In this document: piece by piece, positions 1 through 7,853 of the stretch
Numbering within the stretch: position 1 is the first letter of the stretch
Layout: every line of letters starts with the position of its first letter
DNA from: a virus
Length of the DNA stretch: 43,071 nucleotides
Reading direction: 5' to 3' (one strand)
Virus record (IMG/VR): IMGVR_UViG_3300045454_000140
Location: 1 to 43,071 of that record
The notes under the pieces: model-generated
The model's input: the letters and a program-made list of their open reading frames with translations, nothing else
The model's database searches: none
What the model was told of the DNA's origin: nothing
Translations under genes and position numbers: made by a program

Positions 1-1356
1 TCATGCCACGGCCTCCAAGCATTGATCAGTCACCTTGGGCTGTAGTTCAAGGACGACTCGCTCAATCCCGTTCGGATGCAATCGTACCTCCAGGTCGTTC
101 GGCGAAACGATCACCTTCTCAACCAGGAGTTTCACGATCCGCGACTGCTCTGCCGGGAAAAGCTGATCCCATATGGCGTCAAGTCTCGTCATGGCCACCG
201 TAACCTTGGCTTCATCCAACGTCGGATCGAGCTCGATGGCGCGCGGCAACATCTCACCAAGGAGATTCGGTGATCGGAGAACCAGCCGCAATTGGTCGAG
301 CACAGCCGACTCTAGCTCTGCTGCAGGTAGGCGAGGTAGTCCTGATGCCCCGGCGTGCTCCTTGGCATCACGTTGCGGTAGGTAATACCTGTAACGGCGG
401 CCGTTTTTCTTCGTCGTGTGCCAAGGCGACAAGGCTCTCCCGTCATTGCCGTAGACGATTCCCTTCAGCAGATAGGGAACCTTGGCCCGTGTGGCATTTC
501 CTCGAACCCGCCCATTACTGGAGAGGATGGTCTGCGCGCTCTCCCAGATATCGCGATCAATCAACGCGGGATGCTCGGCTTGGTACCACTGTTCCTTGTG
601 GCGCAACTCACCGAGATAGGTCCGATTGTTGAGGACTTTGTAGATCAGCCCCTTATCGATCGGCTTGCCTTCGCGGATCTTGCCGTCCTGTGTCACCCAC
701 GACTTCGATGTTGCGCCGTCGAGCTTCAGTTCCCGGACCAGCATCGTGGCGGATCCCAGTTCAACAAAGCGCCGGAAGATATGTCGGATCAGTTTGGCTT
801 CCTGCTCGTTCGCCACCAAGCGCCTGTTAGCGACGTCGTAGCCAAGCGGTGGAACACCTCCCATCCACATGCCCTTGCGCTTGCTCGCGGCGATCTTGTC
901 GCGGATGCGTTCGCCGGTGACCTCGCGTTCAAACTGTGCGAAGGACAGCAGGATGTTCAACATCAGCCGGCCCATCGACGTAGTGGTGTTGAACTGCTGG
1001 GTGACCGAAACGAAGGACACACCGTAGCGTTCGAACACCTCGACCATCTTGGAGAAGTCAGCAAGACTACGTGTTAGACGGTCGATTTTGTAGATTACGA
1101 CCACATCGATCTTGCCGGCTTCGATGTCTGCCATCAAGCGTCGCAGCGCTGGGCGCTCCATGTTGCCACCGGAGAAGGCCGGGTCGTCGTAGTCATCTGC
1201 AACCGGAATCCAACCTTCGGCACGCTGGCTGGCGATGTAGGCATGGCCAGCATCACGCTGCGCATCGATAGAGTTGTATTCCTGGTCGAGTCCCTCATCC
1301 GTGGACTTGCGGGTGTAGACCGCGCATCGCATCCGCCGCTTCAGCACCTCACTCAT
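1..1356 (-). CDS. Large serine recombinase (phage integrase/resolvase family)
   Basis: Site-specific recombinase of about 451 aa, probably the integrase/excision enzyme of this element. The N-terminal resolvase domain carries YTRKSTDEG with the likely nucleophile Ser18, then DRLTR and the FAQFERE helix. A 'recombinase' DNA-binding domain follows (about residues 160-280) and then a long C-terminal region. The usual zinc-ribbon cysteines are absent: the corresponding segment reads SPWHTTKKNGRRYRYY. I chose the ATG at 1356 because it has a GGAGG SD and overlaps the upstream stop (ATGA); a further-upstream in-frame start would overlap the neighbour needlessly. It is co-transcribed with the DUF2924 gene. 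The stop codon is the first three bases of the window. Confidence 0.93.
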   Translation of the reverse strand: MSEVLKRRMRCAVYTRKSTDEGLDQEYNSIDAQRDAGHAYIASQRAEGWIPVADDYDDPAFSGGNMERPALRRLMADIEAGKIDVVVIYKIDRLTRSLADFSKMVEVFERYGVSFVSVTQQFNTTTSMGRLMLNILLSFAQFEREVTGERIRDKIAASKRKGMWMGGVPPLGYDVANRRLVANEQEAKLIRHIFRRFVELGSATMLVRELKLDGATSKSWVTQDGKIREGKPIDKGLIYKVLNNRTYLGELRHKEQWYQAEHPALIDRDIWESAQTILSSNGRVRGNATRAKVPYLLKGIVYGNDGRALSPWHTTKKNGRRYRYYLPQRDAKEHAGASGLPRLPAAELESAVLDQLRLVLRSPNLLGEMLPRAIELDPTLDEAKVTVAMTRLDAIWDQLFPAEQSRIVKLLVEKVIVSPNDLEVRLHPNGIERVVLELQPKVTDQCLEAVA

Positions 1357-1850
1357 CACTTGCCTCCATTCTTGGCCGAGGTCTTCGGTGTTGCCGGCGC
1401 TTTGAGTCCGAAAAACAGTGGTCCAGACCATCGGGTTCCGGTGATCTCTCGGGCAATCATCGACAGGCTCGGGTACATCCGGCCTTCGTAGTCATATTGA
1501 CCGTCTGCTGTGGCGGTCACTCGGTACTCGATCCCTTGATAGTCACGGGTCAAGACTGTTCCGGCCATCGGGCGGTAGTCGCGATCACGTTTTTTGACCT
1601 TGCCGGTCTCGACGATGGCTTCGATACGGCGCTTGTTGCGGTCAAGCATGCTGGCCCCAACCATGCGGAATTCCATTTCTTGGAGCTTGTAGGCGATACG
1701 ACGCTCAAGAAACTGTCGGTTGTGAGTCGGGTTTCCGCTGCCGAAGAGTCTGAGCCAGAGTGACTTGATCTCTGCCATGGGCAGTTCAGGCAATCCAGCG
1801 ATCTGCGCCGCCACGGTTTCTGAGGTGGTAAAGGTGTGGCACGTGTTCAT
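1356..1850 (-). CDS. DUF2924 family protein
   Basis: 164-aa protein with the features of DUF2924: N-terminal AEIKSLWLRLFG helix, RRIAYKLQE, and a C-terminal LTRDYQGIEYRVTATADGQYDYEGRMYPSLSMIAREITG segment that looks like a small DNA-binding or DNA-recognition fold (RAMA/SAWADEE-like in appearance, my inference). DUF2924 genes commonly lie directly upstream of serine recombinase genes in mobile elements, as here (ATGA overlap). It may assist the recombinase, but no function is established. Its start overlaps the stop of the upstream small gene by 4 nt. Confidence 0.8.
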   Translation of the reverse strand: MNTCHTFTTSETVAAQIAGLPELPMAEIKSLWLRLFGSGNPTHNRQFLERRIAYKLQEMEFRMVGASMLDRNKRRIEAIVETGKVKKRDRDYRPMAGTVLTRDYQGIEYRVTATADGQYDYEGRMYPSLSMIAREITGTRWSGPLFFGLKAPATPKTSAKNGGK

Positions 1851-2065
1851 AAAGACTCCATTTCATTGTTGTTGACGGGGTCTGTATGAACGCGCTGGTT
1901 GCCAGAGAAGCCAAGGTCAAACTCGTTCTCTGGGGCAGTAATTCCGGACTTCTGAATTCCACTATCACGAAGGCGCGCAAGGCCATTCGCCAGGAGTGAC
2001 GCCACTTCGCGGCGGCGCTGCTCAGGAGTCATCCGATCGGGTGGAAGTTGTGTGACAGCATGCAT
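1847..2065 (-). CDS. Small hypothetical protein upstream of DUF2924
   Basis: 72-aa protein of unknown function. The ATG at 2065 is preferred over an in-frame TTG at 2083 because an AAAGGA SD sits at a good distance. The first half (MTPEQRRREVASLLANGLARLRD) is helical. The C-terminal codons run through a copy of the ~30-bp element repeated upstream of other minus-strand units, giving LGFSGNQRVHT. It ends by ATGA overlap with the DUF2924 gene, so the three genes form one operon ending in the recombinase. Confidence 0.6.
   Translation of the reverse strand: MHAVTQLPPDRMTPEQRRREVASLLANGLARLRDSGIQKSGITAPENEFDLGFSGNQRVHTDPVNNNEMESL
1886..1915 (-). repeat. Conserved upstream element, copy A
   Basis: Plus-strand core ATGAACGCGCTG, about 10 variable bases, then GAAGCCAAG. 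Four more copies lie at 18921, 19473, 20789 and 21370. This copy is 36 nt upstream of the DUF2924 start and lies inside the 3' end of the preceding gene. Confidence 0.7.
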
Positions 2066-2195
2066 CGGTATCGATCCTTTCAATCCAACTCGCTAGATGC
2101 GAATTGTCCGGAAAGGGTCAGGCCGACACCATGAGGGAATTTATGGCTGCCGCTGGCGGGTGCGGGTTAATGCGGAAGGTGGGAGAACTTCTTGA

Positions 2196-3107
2196 TCAGC
2201 GCCTGACCGGAGGTTGTCCATTGCGGACGAAACGATCGTAGGTGTCTTCCTCTTGCTCGTCGTCGTGGCGTGCACCCTGCCACTCAGCCTCGGGCATCAA
2301 CAGCAGTGTTAACGTGTAGTCGTATTGCCCTGCCACACGGGTCATTTCGGTGACCGGCATGCTCGCCGGTTCACGGGGAAACCAGGACTGAGCACGCCCC
2401 GTCTGGCTGTCAGCCATGTCAAATGCGTTGTAGCTGTGCGCCAAAGCATTGCGGGGTAGTTCGATTGTGTTCTTGCGGGTCGCGAAGTAGGCGCCTGACT
2501 TGAGCGCGGCCTTGTTCGACTTGGCCCACAGCATATGGTCGTCGCGGCTGGCCACCAGAACGGCGCGCTTTGGTGCGATTTCGGTCCAGCGCAAGGCTGC
2601 CGCCGTCAGCGATACTCCATAGCGATCGGCACAGTGGCCCAGCAGATCGAAGCAAATCGGCTGTCCATCCACCTGGCGCCGGAAGTCGTCCAACGGCATC
2701 AGCAAGGTCGACGAGAATAAATCTGCTTCGGCCTCGATGTCCCGCTCGTTGTTGTCACCCGTCTCAATGTCGCCGTCGCCGCATTCGAAAAGATCCTGCT
2801 GGTGACGGTGAAGGATGTAATGACCAAACTCATGCGCGATCGTGAAGCGCTTGCGGCCTTCTGATGGGGTGGCGCTGTTGTAGAGGATCAGCCACTTCGA
2901 GCGCGCCTTGTTAGCTTTCAGGAGGCCATCGAAACCGTCCAGATCCTCGCCTTGGACTTTGTCGATCGGCGAGTCTGCGAAACACTGCCGGGAATATTCG
3001 ACGGCCAGTTCATCTACCTTGACAGGAAACCGCTCCGCCCCCAACACCATGCTGAGCATGGTGGAGATGCGGTTGGCCTCGGCCATGGGCTTCTTGCCTT
3101 CCGTCAT
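2196..3107 (-). CDS. ImmA/IrrE-family zinc metallopeptidase
   Basis: 303-aa protein with a gluzincin-type HEFGH motif at residues 92-96 and a downstream acidic EAEAD segment near residues 125-129 that should supply the third metal ligand. ImmA/IrrE proteases typically cleave a partner XRE repressor after DNA damage or signalling (known for ICEBs1 ImmA and Deinococcus IrrE). Here the gene overlaps the XRE gene by 4 nt (ATGA), the classic ImmR/ImmA arrangement. I infer an antirepressor role in prophage induction. The C-terminal half (about residues 150-303) has no motif I recognise. Confidence 0.88.
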   Translation of the reverse strand: MTEGKKPMAEANRISTMLSMVLGAERFPVKVDELAVEYSRQCFADSPIDKVQGEDLDGFDGLLKANKARSKWLILYNSATPSEGRKRFTIAHEFGHYILHRHQQDLFECGDGDIETGDNNERDIEAEADLFSSTLLMPLDDFRRQVDGQPICFDLLGHCADRYGVSLTAAALRWTEIAPKRAVLVASRDDHMLWAKSNKAALKSGAYFATRKNTIELPRNALAHSYNAFDMADSQTGRAQSWFPREPASMPVTEMTRVAGQYDYTLTLLLMPEAEWQGARHDDEQEEDTYDRFVRNGQPPVRR

Positions 3108-3424
3108 TCATCTTCCCATGCGTCGATGATCTTGCGGATCTTCTTCTTGTCCGGTTCAGACATGGTTTTGTACTTGCGGAAGAATGCCTCGTCGATCACT
3201 TCCTCGTCAGGACTGGAGGTGGAATCGCTAAGCAGGAACTCTGTCGTGACCTCAAGCACGGTGGCGATCTTGCCTATCTTCTCGGCCGATGGCTTCGGGT
3301 CGTCTTTGTTCTCCAGTTCCCATATGTAGCTCTTACTGGAGTCTGTGAGCTCGGCCAGTTGTTCAAGGCTGAGCTTCTTTTCTTTCCGCAATGTACGGAT
3401 CTTGTCACCCAAGGGTGAAGGCAC
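3104..3424 (-). CDS. XRE-family HTH transcriptional regulator (probable prophage repressor)
   Basis: 106-aa regulator with an N-terminal helix-turn-helix: LGDKIRTLRKEKKLSLEQLAEL, recognition helix around SSKSYIWELENK. An acidic and basic C-terminal tail follows (EPDKKKIRKIIDAWEDE). I use a GTG start at 3424 because GAGGAG lies 6 nt upstream; an in-frame ATG 81 nt further upstream would add a residue stretch (VRSGGIIFLFQ) unlike the family. It is followed immediately by the ImmA-like gene. It probably binds the CCGAACG repeats in the divergent intergenic region. Confidence 0.88.
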   Translation of the reverse strand: MPSPLGDKIRTLRKEKKLSLEQLAELTDSSKSYIWELENKDDPKPSAEKIGKIATVLEVTTEFLLSDSTSSPDEEVIDEAFFRKYKTMSEPDKKKIRKIIDAWEDE

Positions 3425-3472
3425 CGTTTTCTCCTCAATTGTTAGCTGGAACAGGAAAATAATACCACCAGA

Positions 3473-3553
3473 CCGAACGTAATCGTACCTGCTTGACAAA
3501 CCCATATTTAATCAGAAATAATCCGCTATCGTTCGGTGTGCCGAACGTAATCG
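3473..3553. promoter_or_regulatory. Operator region of the XRE switch
   Basis: CCGAACGTAATCG occurs as an exact direct repeat at 3473-3485 and 3541-3553. The second copy is half of an inverted repeat, CGTTCGG (3530-3536), TGTG, CCGAACG (3540/41-3547). The sites flank both divergent starts, as expected for an autoregulating phage-type repressor. Binding by the XRE protein is inferred. Confidence 0.6.
3493..3522 (+). promoter_or_regulatory. Putative promoter for the rightward two-gene unit
   Basis: TTGACA at 3493-3498, an 18-bp spacer, and AATAAT at 3517-3522 (5 of 6 to consensus). The predicted start site falls on or next to the palindromic operator at 3530-3547, so bound repressor would block initiation. 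It would drive the genes at 3626-5831. Confidence 0.55.
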
Positions 3554-3625
3554 GTCTTTTAACCCCAACAATAAGGCGGGGCTGCTGGGCTGATCTCCAC
3601 CCGATCCACACCTTTATAAAGGGGT

Positions 3626-4861
3626 ATGTCGATGAATGATGCAGAAAACCTGTCCAAGCTGCTCGGCCATCTGCCGCCGGCAGTATTTCGTGAATTCATG
3701 GTCGAAGAGTTTGAGTTGGCCATGCCAGATCTGGACAAGAAGGCGGCCAAGCGTGACCAGCGGGCGGAAATGGAAGCAGTTCTTTCCGGGCTAGGCATTA
3801 ACCATCGGCAACGCATTGAGGAAGTCGCCGAACGTATCGTGTTGTTGTCTGACGGGGCTGGACAAGACGTTATCGAAGGTTTCCGTGATGACATCTTTGA
3901 CCCCAAAGACCAGGAAGCCTTTGCCGCCATTCGCAATCAGTACGAACGCGCACTGTGGTTGCATCTCAACGCTCCGACCTTGTTTGACGAAGCACTGAAC
4001 GCCCGCCAAGCAGATGTTTTTCGTCAGAGCGCATCGTGTTACTCGGGATTCATTGCCCCCAAGGATCTTTCGGTTCTGGAGGATGAGTCTTCCCGACAGG
4101 CATTTCACCATGCCGTCGCCGACGAATTAGGCTGCGAAATCGACTCGGTCGCAGTTCAGGTATTCAAGCGATTGCGTCCGGACACGCAAACCGGCGAGGA
4201 GATCGACCTCTATCAGATCAGCGTGCACCACAACCGACCACCCGAAATTGTCGATTGCGTCCAGGCAAGCGAGCTTGTGTCCCAAGAGGTCGTTCGGGCT
4301 GTCTCATCGCACATCACCTATGAACCTGCCAATGGCCATCTCGAGGTTTTGTCGAAGGACACCGATGGCCGGGAAGCGCTGGCACGCATCGTCGCCGATT
4401 CTTTACTGCAGTCACCCATTACCGGCGAAAAGATTCCGCTGAAGCAATACGATTACCAGAGCTTGGCTGGGCCGAGGAATTTCGATATCACGGGCGAGCC
4501 TGTCGCCTCCGTCAAGGTGATCGAACTCGGCTACCTGGGTGACAACCACCGGTCACTGCTGGTGAAGATTTGGGCCAAGGATACCGACGATATTCATGCT
4601 GCCGCACGATCCTTGATTTCGCCGGAGTTTGATTTCCGTGATCACCAGCTCAATTACGCGAAGATTTCGATTCGCACCAAGAAAGTCGGGGCAGATCGTG
4701 CCAGGACGATTTCAGTGATTTTGCGAGAGGACAACAAGTGCAACATCAAGACCAAGCGGGAGAAGGATCGCGCCCTCTGTGATCGCCTGCTCGCGAAATG
4801 GAATCTGGTAAAAGTCATCGGCAATGCCTCAGACGAAACTCTCGACGCGCTCGCTGCTTGA
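3626..4861 (+). CDS. Unrecognised protein, first gene of divergent pair
   Basis: 411-aa soluble protein with no family I recognise and no signal peptide or membrane segment. The first ~130 residues are acidic and helix-rich; the rest alternates strand-like segments and ends in a basic region (KTKREKDRALCDRLLAKW). There are two candidate ATGs three codons apart (3626 and 3632) and only a weak GGGG SD. It is transcribed divergently from the XRE/ImmA switch behind a TTGACA promoter overlapped by the repressor operator. The downstream gene starts inside its last 38 nt, so the two are probably co-translated. The position suggests a lysogeny-linked, exclusion or defence function, but that is inference only. 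Confidence 0.7.
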   Translation: MSMNDAENLSKLLGHLPPAVFREFMVEEFELAMPDLDKKAAKRDQRAEMEAVLSGLGINHRQRIEEVAERIVLLSDGAGQDVIEGFRDDIFDPKDQEAFAAIRNQYERALWLHLNAPTLFDEALNARQADVFRQSASCYSGFIAPKDLSVLEDESSRQAFHHAVADELGCEIDSVAVQVFKRLRPDTQTGEEIDLYQISVHHNRPPEIVDCVQASELVSQEVVRAVSSHITYEPANGHLEVLSKDTDGREALARIVADSLLQSPITGEKIPLKQYDYQSLAGPRNFDITGEPVASVKVIELGYLGDNHRSLLVKIWAKDTDDIHAAARSLISPEFDFRDHQLNYAKISIRTKKVGADRARTISVILREDNKCNIKTKREKDRALCDRLLAKWNLVKVIGNASDETLDALAA

Positions 4862-5831
4862 CCTGGTCGACCTGTTCGAGCAATCGAGCCAATCGACCGT
4901 CGATGCCGAGGGACAACGGCTATACGGAGTGCCTGGATGGGTTCTTTCGGGCATCTCGGCCTTGCCAGACAAGCAACTTGATGATTGGACAGATTGTGTT
5001 GGCTATTCGGCATTCTTCCCTGCGCCATGCGGGGAAGACCGGGTGGCAGTTGAGATAGAGGAAGAAGACGTTCCTGATCGCTACAGTTATCGGTGCCCTG
5101 AAACCTTCCGAAAAAAACACATCAGCTCGGCGACGGTTGCTGTCCGATCAGTTCGTATTCCGCAATTCTTGAACTGCGTTGCTGACCTACTCGAAATTCC
5201 GCAAGCATTGCGGCGCGGTATCGAAACTGCGGCCGTGGATAATGTGCTCTGGAATATCGGCAAGATGCGTGTGGCAGGCATGCAGGTTGATGTGTGGGTG
5301 GCTCGAAATCTTTCGTTCTCAATGGAAAACGTGTTCCGGCACCTCCAAAACAGTGCATTGCCTGACCAAGGGGTGATCCTTTCTACCGGAAACAAGCTAC
5401 CCGCGATCATTCATCCCCCGAGGCAATATCGCGTAATCCCGATCAGGGACGTGTTGGTACGTCAGGTGTCATCGCCACACATTGATATCGACCTCATCCA
5501 TCGAATATTGGTGGCCGCCCCCGGCGCAAAACTTGAAGCGTCCCTGCCAGTCCGATTTGATCCCTATTCCAACACACTGGTGATTGCCACGAAATCCATT
5601 AAGCCATGGACAATCAAGGGGGCGAAACAGATCGCTGCAGTCCGCTACCTCTTTGAGCAATTCGAGAATGGCCGGCGATGGGTGCCTGCCGGTGAAATTC
5701 TGGCAGCCGTATATGGATCCAAGGAATCGGGACGCAGCCGCAGAATGCAAAATCTTTTCAGCGGAAATACGTTCTGGGAAGACTACATCGTGAACAACGA
5801 CGACGGTGAGTACGGATTCAATCTTGAATAA
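4824..5831 (+). CDS. Unrecognised protein, second gene of divergent pair
   Basis: 335-aa soluble protein, family not recognised. It begins by overlapping the previous gene by 38 nt and ends 27 nt before an intrinsic terminator. The last ~70 residues (AVRYLFEQFENGRRWVPAGEILAAVYG..., then SGRSRRMQNLF) read like a winged-helix or small DNA-binding module, but this is only visual. The middle holds a strand-rich segment (KLPAIIHPPRQYRVIPIRD). It should be co-expressed with the upstream gene. No catalytic motif is evident. Confidence 0.68.
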   Translation: MPQTKLSTRSLLDLVDLFEQSSQSTVDAEGQRLYGVPGWVLSGISALPDKQLDDWTDCVGYSAFFPAPCGEDRVAVEIEEEDVPDRYSYRCPETFRKKHISSATVAVRSVRIPQFLNCVADLLEIPQALRRGIETAAVDNVLWNIGKMRVAGMQVDVWVARNLSFSMENVFRHLQNSALPDQGVILSTGNKLPAIIHPPRQYRVIPIRDVLVRQVSSPHIDIDLIHRILVAAPGAKLEASLPVRFDPYSNTLVIATKSIKPWTIKGAKQIAAVRYLFEQFENGRRWVPAGEILAAVYGSKESGRSRRMQNLFSGNTFWEDYIVNNDDGEYGFNLE

Positions 5832-5858
5832 CCATCGTCATCCCGCTGCACTCCGCAC

Positions 5859-5880
5859 AACCGCCTTCGGGCGGTTTTTT
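5859..5880 (+). terminator. Intrinsic terminator after the two-gene unit
   Basis: Stem AACCGCC, TTCG tetraloop, GGCGGTT, running into TTTTTT. It separates the divergent two-gene unit from the early/replication block. Confidence 0.88.
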
Positions 5881-5915
5881 GCTTTCTAGACCCCCAATTT
5901 CCACGTTTTTGTTGC

Positions 5916-5960
5916 GCCCGTACACGAGCCCGTACATGGCGGCGGCGGACGCCCGTACAC
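5916..5960 (+). repeat. Three GCCCGTACA repeats upstream of the early block
   Basis: GCCCGTACA occurs at 5916, 5928 and 5951, so the spacings are 12 and 23 bp, near one and two helical turns. The repeats lie in the 133-bp gap between the terminator and the HTH gene at 6014. They look like binding sites for an early regulator. Confidence 0.5.
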
Positions 5961-6013
5961 ATTGAATCCGAAACTGATCTCACGTTTTCGCAACCACTCG
6001 AAAGGAGAAAAAC

Positions 6014-6226
6014 GTGAGTATCAAACACCTCAACCAACGCCAATTGGCCGACCGTTGGGACGTCAGCGAGGCAACGCTTGAACGCTGGCGGACTGAAGGT
6101 ATTGGACCAGTTTTTTTGAAACTTCAAGGGCGCGTGCTGTATCGCGTCGAAGACGTCGAGTCCTTTGAGGCCGACAGCTTGCGCAAAAGCACTTCAGAAC
6201 GTGTCGCCGTCGGAGGTGCAGCATGA
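6014..6226 (+). CDS. AlpA/excisionase-like MerR-type HTH protein
   Basis: 70-aa small DNA-binding protein with LNQRQLADRWDVSEATLERWRTEGIGPVFLKLQGRVLYRVEDVESFE, the compact winged HTH of AlpA/Xis-like proteins (HTH_17 type). The start is GTG with AAGGAG 6 nt upstream. The protein overlaps the next gene by 4 nt. It could act as a recombination directionality factor or as an early-gene regulator; with a serine recombinase in the element, both are plausible. The repeats at 5916-5960 are possible targets. Confidence 0.75.
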   Translation: MSIKHLNQRQLADRWDVSEATLERWRTEGIGPVFLKLQGRVLYRVEDVESFEADSLRKSTSERVAVGGAA

Positions 6227-6684
6227 ACCTCCACGAAATTGTGTCGATGCCGGTCACGCGAGTTTCCGAACTCCCGGCTGAAGCTCTGCAGCAGGCCTTG
6301 GTCTCGGCAATGGCCAACGTCACCCAAGCCAAGGCCATACTCGACCACGTCGAATTCGCCACCGATCTTCGCTACGGCGAACGCGCCAAGGCCCTGCGCC
6401 TTGAGCTCGGAAAGGACACCGGTGTCGTTCATTTTGACGATGGCCGTGTCCGCGTGACTGCCGAGTTACCCAAGCGGGTCAAGTGGAACCAGAAGCTACT
6501 GGCTGACCTCGTCAGTCGAATTGCGGCCTCTGGTGACAACCCCGCCGAGTACATCGACGTCACCTACCGCGTCAGCGAAACGAAGTACCTCGCCTGGCAG
6601 GAATCCCTGCGTTCCCAATTCACCCCCGCACGCACCGTCGAGGTTGGCGCCGCCAGCTATCGGCTCGCACTTCTTTCGGAGTAA
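6223..6684 (+). CDS. Conserved-type phage hypothetical protein
   Basis: 153-aa protein with no named domain that I recognise. It has an N-terminal helical part (LPAEALQQALVSAMANVTQAKAILDHVEF) and a VHFDDGRVRVTAELPKRVKWNQKLLADLV centre. It is translationally coupled to the HTH gene (ATGA) and followed after 5 nt by the next small gene. Its position at the head of the Sak4/DUF669 replication-recombination operon is typical of small early phage genes. Confidence 0.7.
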   Translation: MNLHEIVSMPVTRVSELPAEALQQALVSAMANVTQAKAILDHVEFATDLRYGERAKALRLELGKDTGVVHFDDGRVRVTAELPKRVKWNQKLLADLVSRIAASGDNPAEYIDVTYRVSETKYLAWQESLRSQFTPARTVEVGAASYRLALLSE

Positions 6685-6689
6685 CCATC

Positions 6690-6974
6690 ATGTTGAATAC
6701 CTTTATTGACCTTCTGCGCAAGAAATCCGTATGGCTGTCAGATCTTCCGGCCACCATCCGGGTACCGGGCCACGGTGGCAAACCCACCATCGACGGGCTC
6801 CAGATTGAAGAGGCGAGTGTCGACGACATTGCATTCGCCATCCAGGGCCTGGAATACGAATCCTCCGCCATCAGCGGGCAGCTTCATGCCCTGAGGCGCT
6901 TGCATGACCTGGCGCGAAATCGCGGTGCGCTCGGCACCGACACGGTCGGCGCGATTTTTGGTGGGGAAGCCTGA
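6690..6974 (+). CDS. Small early phage protein, function unknown
   Basis: 94-aa protein, not recognised. It contains LQIEEASVDDIAFAIQGLEYESSAISGQLHALRRLHDLARN, a helical segment that may mediate oligomerisation, and no cysteines. The next gene starts one base after its stop codon, suggesting tight co-expression with the ATPase. Confidence 0.65.
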   Translation: MLNTFIDLLRKKSVWLSDLPATIRVPGHGGKPTIDGLQIEEASVDDIAFAIQGLEYESSAISGQLHALRRLHDLARNRGALGTDTVGAIFGGEA

Positions 6975-6975
6975 C

Positions 6976-7851
6976 ATGGCCATGCCCATCATCACCGCCG
7001 ATCAGCGGCTCGCCGAACCGCGTGGCGTCAAAGGCGTCCTTGTCGGCAAAAGCGGCATCGGCAAGACATCGCAGCTGTGGACGCTCAAGCCGATTGCCTC
7101 TCTGTTCTTCGATCTCGAGGCGGGCCACCTGGCCGTCGAGGGTTGGACAGGCGACACGATTCGCCCGCGTACCTGGCAAGAGTGTCGCGACTTCGCCGTG
7201 TTTATTGGTGGCCCGAATCCGGCGCTGCGCGATGACCAGCCCTATAGCCAGGCGCATTTCGATGCAGTCTGTGAGCGTTTCGGCGATCCGTCCGTCCTCG
7301 ACAAGTACGAAACCATCTTCATCGACTCAATCACCGTCGCCGGCCGCTTGTGTCTGCAGTGGTGCAAAGGACAGCCGCAAGCCTATTCCGAAAAAACGGG
7401 CAAGCCTGACAGCCGAGGTGCCTATGGCCTCATGGGGCAGGAGATGATCGGCTGGCTGACTCATCTGCAGCACACCCGGCACAAGAACGTGTGGTTCGTC
7501 GGCATCCTGAACGAGGCCTTCGACGAGTTCAATCGCCGGGTGTTCTCGCTGCAGATCGATGGTTCAAAAACCGGTCTTGAGCTTCCCGGCATAGTCGATG
7601 AAGTCATCACGCTGGCCGAGATCAAGGGCAGCGACGGTGCCAACCACCGTGCATTCATCTGCCAGACACTGAATGACTGGGGTTATCCCGCCAAGGATCG
7701 TTCCGGTCGGCTTGATCTCATCGAGGAGCCCAACCTCGGGCGACTCATGGAAAAGATCGCAGGCCCGGCACGGCCTGCGCCTGAGCGCCTCGACTTCGCC
7801 AGTCATTCCCTCACTTCCACCCCCGAATCCAACCTGACTCAGGAGCCCTGA
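6976..7851 (+). CDS. RecA-like AAA ATPase (Sak4-like recombination ATPase, AAA_24)
   Basis: 291-aa ATPase with Walker A GKSGIGKT at residues 24-31 and a Walker B-like FIDS near 115-118. Phage proteins of this class (Sak4/AAA_24) are compact RecA-like ATPases that work with a phage ssDNA-binding protein in homologous recombination. The DUF669 gene 2 nt downstream is the expected partner. I start at the ATG at 6976 because it follows the previous stop directly, and a longer reading overlaps the upstream gene. The last 30 residues are low-complexity (PAPERLDFASHSLTSTPESN). Confidence 0.82.
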   Translation: MAMPIITADQRLAEPRGVKGVLVGKSGIGKTSQLWTLKPIASLFFDLEAGHLAVEGWTGDTIRPRTWQECRDFAVFIGGPNPALRDDQPYSQAHFDAVCERFGDPSVLDKYETIFIDSITVAGRLCLQWCKGQPQAYSEKTGKPDSRGAYGLMGQEMIGWLTHLQHTRHKNVWFVGILNEAFDEFNRRVFSLQIDGSKTGLELPGIVDEVITLAEIKGSDGANHRAFICQTLNDWGYPAKDRSGRLDLIEEPNLGRLMEKIAGPARPAPERLDFASHSLTSTPESNLTQEP

Positions 7852-7853
7852 TC

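Noticed and set aside
418-1077. Plus-strand open frame opposite the serine recombinase
   Set aside because: It is antisense to a clear recombinase domain and has no protein-like motifs.
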